A stretch of DNA of 64,000 bases, taken from assembly GCA_046726315.1 (NCBI GenBank), contig JBKPAG010000012.1, forward strand, positions 21,113 to 85,112. The letters run 5' to 3'. The position numbers were made by a program, and so were the translations under genes. Below are positions 58,677-64,000 of this stretch, one piece after another (position 1 is the stretch's first letter; the number at the start of each line of letters is the position of its first letter). Under the pieces are notes generated by a model that made no database searches, was not told the DNA's origin, and worked only from the letters and a program-made list of their open reading frames with translations. The DNA is from JACVRX01 sp046726315 (lineage in GTDB: Bacteria; Actinomycetota; Actinomycetes; Jiangellales; Jiangellaceae).

Positions 58677-59393
58677 GTGCCAATCGATTCCGCGAACGTC
58701 GACCTGTTGGAGCGGGTGCGCACGCTGCGCATCCACGGCCGAACGCCGAAGCAGATAGCACGCATATTAGGTATGCCATCAGCAACAGTCGCTCCCCTCA
58801 TTCGAACGGTCGCAGCTCAAAACCAAGCCCTCGTGCCGGCTGCGGAGGTGGTCGAGTGTTGGGTGAGTCCGGGGTGGAGCATTGGGCTGACCGTCAGCGA
58901 TCATTTGGACTGGCCCGACATCGAAGCGGACGACGACGGCCCGTCGGGCGTGGCGTGCGTGCTCGTGGCGCGTCGGGCGAATCGCCGCCAAGTCAGCGTC
59001 TGCGGATACCTGGTCGACGTCTATTGCCTGGGCGTCAAGAACGCTTTGGGACCGCTCGTGATGCCCGAACGTGACCTGCTCAGGTTCAGGCGCCTGTTCT
59101 TCTCCGCGTTCCCCGCCGCACCGCTGGCAGCACCCCTTGAGATGGCGCAGCACCTCGTGTTCGGAGCCGTCGAGCACGCGCGAGGTCTTGGTTTCCAGCC
59201 GCACCCTGACTTCGACGCGGCAGCGGATCACCTCGGGCAGTGGACTGGTCCCAGCGCCATCGCGTTCGGAAACGACGGGAAGCCCGATTACATAGAAGGC
59301 CCATATGACAACGCAGGACATGTCCTAGCTACGTTGAGACGTACCGTCGGCCCGGACAACTTCCACTTCCTGGTCGGCGTGGACGCGTTCTGA
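58677..59393 (+). CDS. Helix-turn-helix-containing protein of unknown function
   Basis: The recognisable part starts at VDLLERVRTLRIHGRTPKQIARILGMPSATVAPLIRTVAA, a helix-turn-helix of recombinase/sigma-like type (first ~50 residues). An alpha/beta region follows: VVECWVSPGWSIGLTV, GVACVLVARRANRRQVSVCGYLVDVYCLGVKNALGP and LFFSAFPAAPLAAPLEMAQHLVFGAVEHARGLGFQP. I do not recognise the family. Start uncertain: GTG 58677 is where conserved-looking sequence begins; ATG 58440 in the same frame overlaps the monooxygenase stop but adds an Arg/Pro-rich stretch. Confidence 0.6.
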   Translation: MPIDSANVDLLERVRTLRIHGRTPKQIARILGMPSATVAPLIRTVAAQNQALVPAAEVVECWVSPGWSIGLTVSDHLDWPDIEADDDGPSGVACVLVARRANRRQVSVCGYLVDVYCLGVKNALGPLVMPERDLLRFRRLFFSAFPAAPLAAPLEMAQHLVFGAVEHARGLGFQPHPDFDAAADHLGQWTGPSAIAFGNDGKPDYIEGPYDNAGHVLATLRRTVGPDNFHFLVGVDAF

Positions 59394-59582
59394 TCTAGGC
59401 GGACCCGGGCTCCTTGCTGGGATGGGCTGCCCGTAAGCGGTGTCGCGATCTGGTCCAGGGGCAGGTGCGATAGCGGCCACGGCGAGGATGGGTCGGTACC
59501 CGTAGCGTTTCGAGCTGTGACCGCCGGGGATCGGGGCTGAGCTCTAGGCGTTTGGCTTCGGTGACCCCCTACGTCGACCGCG

Positions 59583-59870
59583 TTGGACCTAATTTCAATG
59601 TGTCGCTCGCCTGATGCAGCACACAACGAAGATCAGCTTGTCGACGCGGCGCGTGAGTTCTTCGACGAGGTCGCCCGCGATGCCTTCGAGCTCGTGGACA
59701 TCGACTCCGGTGCCGTCGCCGCAGCGGGCGGAATCATCGATCGGTACAGGGACCTACAGCTCGGGCTCACCGACGCGTCGCTCGTCGTCATCGCAGCGAG
59801 GTACCAGACGGGCTGCTGACGCTGGATGAACGGCATTTTCGTGCCATGGCTCGCTATGGGGCGCGGCCAC
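59583..59870 (+). pseudogene. VapC-type PIN-domain toxin remnant
   Basis: The frame reads DAAREFFDEVARDAFELVDID to RYRDLQLGLTDASLVVIAARYQT, then a -1/+1 shift near 59808 leads into GLLTLDERHFRAMARYG. Joined, this is the C-terminal half of a PIN nuclease (D-A-S and L-D-x-R-H-F hallmarks). The N-terminal half with the first acidic residues is missing, and no antitoxin precedes it. The bases between 59394 and 59583 hold no gene I can support. Confidence 0.75.
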
Positions 59871-59949
59871 GCTGCTGCCCGCCGACTCATGACCTCTGAT
59901 TTAGCGTTTCGCGAGCGGCGAGGCGCCGATGCTAGCCTGATGAGTCGTC

Positions 59950-60022
<73 letters not shown>

Positions 60023-60036
60023 CCCCATCTACCTGC

Positions 60037-60053
60037 GGCGATGCAACATCGCC
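60037..60053. terminator. Hairpin downstream of tRNA-Lys
   Basis: GGCGATG (60037-60043), loop CAA, CATCGCC (60047-60053): a perfect 7-bp stem 15 nt after the tRNA. No T-run follows. It may process or terminate the tRNA transcript, but it also lies in the 3' part of the integrase frame. Confidence 0.35.
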
Positions 60054-61035
60054 CCTCCTCTCCGGCCCCTCAGGGACCTGCTGCGCTGGCATTGCGCTTG
60101 CATCTGCTCTTGCGATGTCGACGGGTGGTTCTAGCACGGAAGCGATCTTGTCCGCAGCCGCACGGCCGACGGCTCTGTGCACGTGGGTGTACAGGTCCGC
60201 CGTGATGGTCGTGGTCGAGTGACCAAGCCGTTCAGAGACGACCTTGAGCTCGACGCCGGCGGCGAGAGCGAGGCTGGCGTTGGTGTGTCGGAGGTCGTGC
60301 AGCCGGATCACCGGTAGGCCTGCGCCGCTCGCAAGCGTCAGGAAGTGCCGCGTTACGTACTCAGGCCTGAGGTGCCGGCCGTCCTCCCGGGTGAAGACGA
60401 ATCCATGGTCATTCCAGGCCGGACCCCACGCGGACTTCTCGAGTTGTTGAGCCTCTCGGTGGTCCCGCAGCTGGTCGACCGTGGCGTCGTCGAGCGGGAC
60501 AAGGCGGGTTCCTCGCTTGGTCTTGGGTGTGCCGAGCACAGCCCTGCCGCGAACCTCGGTGATCTGCTGGACAACGAACAAGCACCGGCCTTCAAGATCG
60601 ACATCTTCCCATCGAAGGCCGACCGCCTCTCCGCGACGCAGCCCCGTCACGAGCATGAGTCGGTAGAGCGTCGCGAGCCTGTCGTTCGATGTCTTGCGGG
60701 GAAAGGTCTGCGCCTGCTCGGCGGTCCAGGGCTTGGGTCGCTTCGGGTTCTCCGCGGGCTAGCTCGATGTGGATGGCCGGGTTGTACGGGATGAGCCGCC
60801 TCTTCACCGCCGTGTTGAGGGCGGATCTGAGTGCCGCGTGGATACGCCGGATAGAGCTCGGGCTCAACGGCCTGCCGCGGATACCGATCGCGATGGCCGC
60901 ATAGAACCGGTCCAGGTGATGTGCACGTAACTCCATCAGCCGGATCGGACCAAGGTGCGGGATCAGGTAATGGTCCAGAGCATCTCGATATTCTCTGGCT
61001 GGCGGCGATCTACGAAGCGGTCAGTCTGACTCGGC

Positions 61036-61347
61036 AGCGAACCAACCGAGCCCGTCGCCCTCCTCCTTACATTCGTTGCCCTTGCGCTCGCGGCAACGTT
61101 CTTCGTTCCGTCGGTGTATGTGGCAACGCAGGACCTCACCGGGGTATCGAACCTGGCCGACCTGGTCGCTATGTGTGCGGTGCTGATGGCCTCCCTGGGT
61201 GCCCAGTCGCTGCTCTTGCACCTGACCCAGGAACCAGCAGCGGCGATCAGGATGAGCAAGCAGCGGGCCGTTGCGCTGGCGTCGGCGGTGACTCATTTGC
61301 CGAGATCCGGGCGGGCGCCCGTCAAGCGCCGGATTGCGGTGAAGTGA
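61036..61347 (+). pseudogene. Membrane-protein fragment
   Basis: The frame has no start codon. It reads EPVALLLTFVALALAATFFV, then a loop PSVYVATQDLTGVSNLADLVAMC and a second helix AVLMASLGAQSLLLHLT, with a basic end PVKRRIAVK. It resembles the N-terminal two-helix unit of actinobacterial integral membrane proteins seen near regulators (MAB_1171c/DUF6545-like, low confidence). A further short hydrophobic frame (IIFGWITLVDLLGT to VAAGVMSALA, stop near 61482) may be the other end. A stop precedes the fragment, so it is a relic. Confidence 0.5.
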
Positions 61348-61513
61348 GATCATCTTCGGTTGGATCACGCTGGTCGATCTGTTGGGCACGAGTCACTCTG
61401 CAAGATACACCGGAGGGCAGGTCATCGCTGGCGCCGCGGTGGGCGCCCTCGTTGCGGCTGGCGTTATGTCCGCTCTCGCCTGAGCGAACGTCACACCTTG
61501 AGAACACCGCTGA

Positions 61514-62071
61514 TCAGACCAGGGTCGCCGCGAGGCCGAGGAGTTGCTGCTCGACGAGGTCAAGGGCCCGCATGCTGTGTTCCGCGCGAGCGAAGACGAG
61601 TGCGCCCTCGGTCGAGGCGAAGAGCATCCACGCGAAGTCGGCCGCCCTCGACGGGTCGACACCTGCTGCTTCAAACAGATCCGTGAGGTCCGCGATCCAG
61701 AGCTCGAAGACCTTTCTCGCCTTAGCCCTGGCCGTCTCTGACTCGCCGCTCACTGTGACGCCGGCTGTCGCGCAGCCGGCTGCGAACTCGCTCCTGGTCA
61801 GTACCCCCCGCCACAGGTTGGTGAATCCGGTGACGACGCCAGCGACGTCGGAGCCGCGGAGCGCCAGCAGCGGAGCTCGGGCGTCGGTAGCCATGTACTC
61901 CATGGCGGCGCCCACAATCTCGTCCTTCCCGCCGGGGAAGTGGTGGTAAACCGAGCCGCGCGGCGCACCGCTGCGCTCCAGAACGTCGGCGATGGACGTG
62001 CCCCCAACCCCGCGCTCGGCGATCAGATAGAGCGCGCTCAGCACCATCCGCTGCCGTACGTCGCCAGCCAA
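61514..62071 (-). CDS. TetR/AcrR-family transcriptional regulator
   Basis: This 185-aa regulator has the TetR HTH: RMVLSALYLIAERGVGGTSIADVLERSGAPRGSVYHHFPGGKDEIVGAAMEYM. The C-terminal ligand domain is of the short TetR_C type with two cysteine-free helices at the dimer face. The start is TTG 62071, with GGGAGG 6 nt upstream. It is divergent from the tautomerase gene, and the 26-bp palindrome between them (62125-62150) is the likely operator. Confidence 0.92.
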   Translation of the reverse strand: MAGDVRQRMVLSALYLIAERGVGGTSIADVLERSGAPRGSVYHHFPGGKDEIVGAAMEYMATDARAPLLALRGSDVAGVVTGFTNLWRGVLTRSEFAAGCATAGVTVSGESETARAKARKVFELWIADLTDLFEAAGVDPSRAADFAWMLFASTEGALVFARAEHSMRALDLVEQQLLGLAATLV

Positions 62072-62124
62072 GGTTCACCTCCCGATTCCTCTTGCGATGG
62101 ACGCATTCTATGTTATGTTGCATA

Positions 62125-62150
62125 GTGATTATGACGATCGTCATAATCAC
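62125..62150. promoter_or_regulatory. Perfect 26-bp palindrome, TetR operator overlapping the tautomerase promoter
   Basis: The half-site GTGATTATGACGA is followed immediately by its exact reverse complement. TTGCAT (62118-62123) and CATAAT (62142-62147, 18-bp spacer) form a promoter for the rightward genes whose spacer and -10 lie within the palindrome. A bound TetR dimer pair would block it, and by symmetry the leftward tetR promoter. Confidence 0.85.
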
Positions 62151-62174
62151 GCCGAACCTGGGTGGAGACCGCCA

Positions 62175-62621
62175 ATGCCGGTGATCGATGTGTACGCCGC
62201 GACCGGGACCTTCCCCGACACCGCGCAGCTCGCCAGAGACCTCGCCGCTGCAGTGATGGCGGTCGAAGGAGTCCCGAACATTCCGATGTTCCGCAAGAAC
62301 ACGGCTGCCTTCGTGCATGACCTGCCGGCGACATCGCTGGCGAACGTGGACGGCGACGGCAGTTATGTCCGTGTGCAGGTCCTGACCAACGCCGGCGCTC
62401 TCGACCGTGACAAGCAGATCGCTGTCGTGCGCACGCTGACCGATCTCGTCGCGACTGCTGCCGGAGACCCGTCGTTGACCGAGCGCACGTGGGTGCTGCT
62501 CACCGAGGCGCCTGAAGGTGGGTGGGGCCTATGGGGTCATGCCCACACCAACGATGAACTCGTCGCAGCCGCGCGGGCCGAGATCGCCAAGCTGACGCCT
62601 GAAGCCATCCATGGAGCATGA
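62175..62621 (+). CDS. Tautomerase-superfamily protein
   Basis: This 148-aa protein begins MPVIDVYAATGTFPDTAQLARDLAAAVMAVEGVPNIPMFRKNTAAFVHDLP. Met removal would expose Pro1, the catalytic base of 4-oxalocrotonate tautomerase/MSAD/MIF-type enzymes. A second half repeats the beta-alpha-beta unit (YVRVQVLTNAGALDRDKQIAVVRTLTDLV and TWVLLTEAPEGGWGLWGHAHTNDELV). It is 3 bp upstream of the MBL-hydrolase gene and under the TetR palindrome. Confidence 0.88.
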   Translation: MPVIDVYAATGTFPDTAQLARDLAAAVMAVEGVPNIPMFRKNTAAFVHDLPATSLANVDGDGSYVRVQVLTNAGALDRDKQIAVVRTLTDLVATAAGDPSLTERTWVLLTEAPEGGWGLWGHAHTNDELVAAARAEIAKLTPEAIHGA

Positions 62622-62624
62622 GAG

Positions 62625-63481
62625 ATGAGCGCCAGTCCGCTTTCGATTGACGTCTACGTCGCCCCGATGCGGCCCTACGCGAGTCCCGACCAGCTCGGGG
62701 AAGGGGAAGTCGCGACCTGGGCACCGTCCAGCAGCACACTGATCTCCGGGCCGACCGAAGCGATCCTGATCGACGCCCTACTCACCTTCGAGAACGCCGA
62801 CCAGATCGGCGCCTGGGCGCAAAGCTTCGGCAAGACGATCACGGGTGTCTACATCACCCACGGCCACTCGGACCACTGGCTGGGTCTCGCGCGTCTTCTT
62901 GAGCACTCCCCCGAGGCTCGCGAGTACGCGGCTCCAGAGGTTGCCGGCCGCGCCGCTTGGGAGGTGGAGTTCAACAAGACCAGCAAGTACTGGACGTCCC
63001 GCTTCCCCGGCGAACTCCCCGAGACGCCGGTGGTGCCCGAGGTCCTGAACACTGACGACATTCTCGTGGACGGTCAGGTCGTCAACCTGATCCACGTCGG
63101 CCAAGGCGACGTTGAGGGGTCGACGATCTTCCACGTACCGTTGCCGACGCCGTTGTCTGCGGCGATGTCGTCTACAACAACGTGCACATGATGATGTACG
63201 AGGCCGATGAAGCCAAACGGGAAGACTGGATCGCCAGCATCGACAAGGTCGCCGCATTGAAACCGCAAATTGTCGTCGCCGGTCACAAGAGCGTGGGTGC
63301 GGCCGACCTGCCCGAGAACCTCGCCGCCAGCCAGCAATATCTGCGTGACTTCACCACCCTCGCCAAGAAGGGCGGCACCGCAGAGGACCTGGTCCACGGA
63401 ATGCTCGAACTGCATGGCGAGCGCGACCAGCCGCACACCCTATGGATCTCCGCCCGAGCCGAAGTCGCTCGACGGGCGTGA
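62625..63481 (+). pseudogene. MBL-fold metallo-hydrolase, one frameshift
   Basis: Frame one (62625-63191) carries the metallo-beta-lactamase fold to about residue 172, including TLISGPTEAILIDALLTFENADQI and the metal motif YITHGHSDHWLG. Near 63139 the reading frame changes. In the next frame TVADAVVCGDVVYNN continues directly into VHMMMYEADEAKREDW and KPQIVVAGHKSVGA, ending at 63481. Correcting one base gives an uninterrupted ~285-aa hydrolase. It is a recent pseudogene or a sequencing error. It is coupled to the tautomerase gene. Confidence 0.85.
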
Positions 63482-63777
63482 ACCGCAGCGTTCGGCACCG
63501 GCGCCTTCCGGATTGACCAACCGACCGCCCGCTCGGCGAACTGGCGCAGGCAAGTGGAAGTGCGCGCTCATCAGCGTAAGTGGCTTTGTGTCAAGGGTTT
63601 GGTCGGTGCCGCGCCCGTCGTCTGTCCCTGCATAGCGGTAATGGGGCTGGGCCGAACAGCGTGTAATCGGGTTGTGGAGACGACGGGCGGGGCTGCCCAT
63701 GATGAGCGTCGAGATCACGGTGTGTCTCAATGCCGCGTCGGGCTCGCCCCGACCGCCCGCTTGAGCGGCCGCTGATG
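63482..63777. other. Intergenic stretch with an 11-bp inverted repeat
   Basis: No gene is supported here. GCCCGTCGTCT (63613-63623) and AGACGACGGGC (63678-63688) are exact inverted repeats 54 bp apart and could form a hairpin or mark the end of the adjacent insertion sequence. Confidence 0.45.
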
Positions 63778-64000
63778 TCAGGCAGCGACCGGACGCGCCT
63801 GCCGGTGCCGGGTGCCGGAGGTGGCCACGTCGGGGTCCCAGGCTCGGCCGGTGGTGATCACCGCATGCAGCTGCCGCAGGATCGCGGCAGCGATCACGGC
63901 CTGCGCCTGCGGCGCGGTGAGCTTGTTGTGCTCCCGGGTGGTCAGGTGCCGGTAGCGGGCGGCGTAGACCGGGTTGGCCTGCTGTATGCCCCACACCGCG
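63778..64000 (-). mobile_element. IS110-family transposase, C-terminal end (gene continues beyond the window)
   Basis: The 74 visible residues read VWGIQQANPVYAARYRHLTTREHNKLTAPQAQAVIAAAILRQLHAVITTGRAWDP and end in VAA. The R-Y-R-H-L-T-T-R-x-x-N-K-L and A-A-I-L-R-Q-L-H-A pattern is the C-terminal tail of IS110/IS116/IS902-type (DEDD) transposases. Only the tail is in the window, so completeness cannot be judged. Confidence 0.75.

Overview
The window comes from the chromosome of a high-GC actinobacterium. The evidence is very GC-rich codon use, GTG and TTG starts, ATGA-coupled genes, NucS (the actinobacterial and archaeal mismatch-repair nuclease), an ImuA'/ImuB/DnaE2 mutasome under mycobacterial-type LexA boxes, a Scy/FilP-like polar coiled-coil protein, a paired dynamin-like GTPase locus, an F420-type luciferase-like enzyme and a group II globin. 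I cannot name the genus.

Layout. 1-9571 is a propionyl/acyl-CoA mutase neighbourhood: a B12-dependent mutase running off the left edge, its MeaB GTPase, a thiolase, a cobalamin adenosyltransferase and an epimerase. A sulfonate/nitrate-type ABC transporter with an Rrf2 regulator, a MarR regulator and a PH-domain membrane protein lie inside it. 9773-13871 holds the Scy-like cytoskeletal protein, two small zinc proteins, a GNAT protein and a duplicated 3-hydroxyacyl-CoA dehydrogenase. 13895-24509 is a DNA-damage region with two leftward SOS units: LexA box-HNH-dnaE2-nucS, and LexA box-imuA'-imuB-S9 peptidase. 24520-26934 has small envelope genes including a YidC insertase. 26953-29261 is a pseudogene graveyard. 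29298-48874 is ordinary chromosome (prolyl oligopeptidase, MscS, globin, GH13, thioesterases, EttA, SSB, dynamin pair, PEBP, YbaK, tRNA-Arg, TMEM175 channel, LLM oxidoreductase, secreted dioxygenase-like protein, FAD oxidase), interrupted at 32373-33498 by a lower-GC decayed FAD protein.

48887-56445 contains orn, tRNA-His and then the most interesting block. This is a tightly coupled five-gene operon encoding a di-iron ferritin-like protein, a fatty acyl reductase fused to a HAD phosphatase-like domain, a zinc alcohol dehydrogenase, a LarA-like (DUF2088) protein and a PlsC acyltransferase. I know of no pathway made of exactly these five enzymes and read it as a candidate undescribed lipid-modification system.

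56535-59393 is a PadR/monooxygenase pair with a visible operator, followed by a helix-turn-helix protein of unknown role. 59583-64000 is mobile and degraded: a VapC remnant, tRNA-Lys with an integrase relic ending inside it, a membrane-protein relic, a TetR/tautomerase/MBL-hydrolase cassette with a perfect 26-bp palindromic operator and a frameshifted hydrolase, and the end of an IS110-type transposase gene at the right edge.
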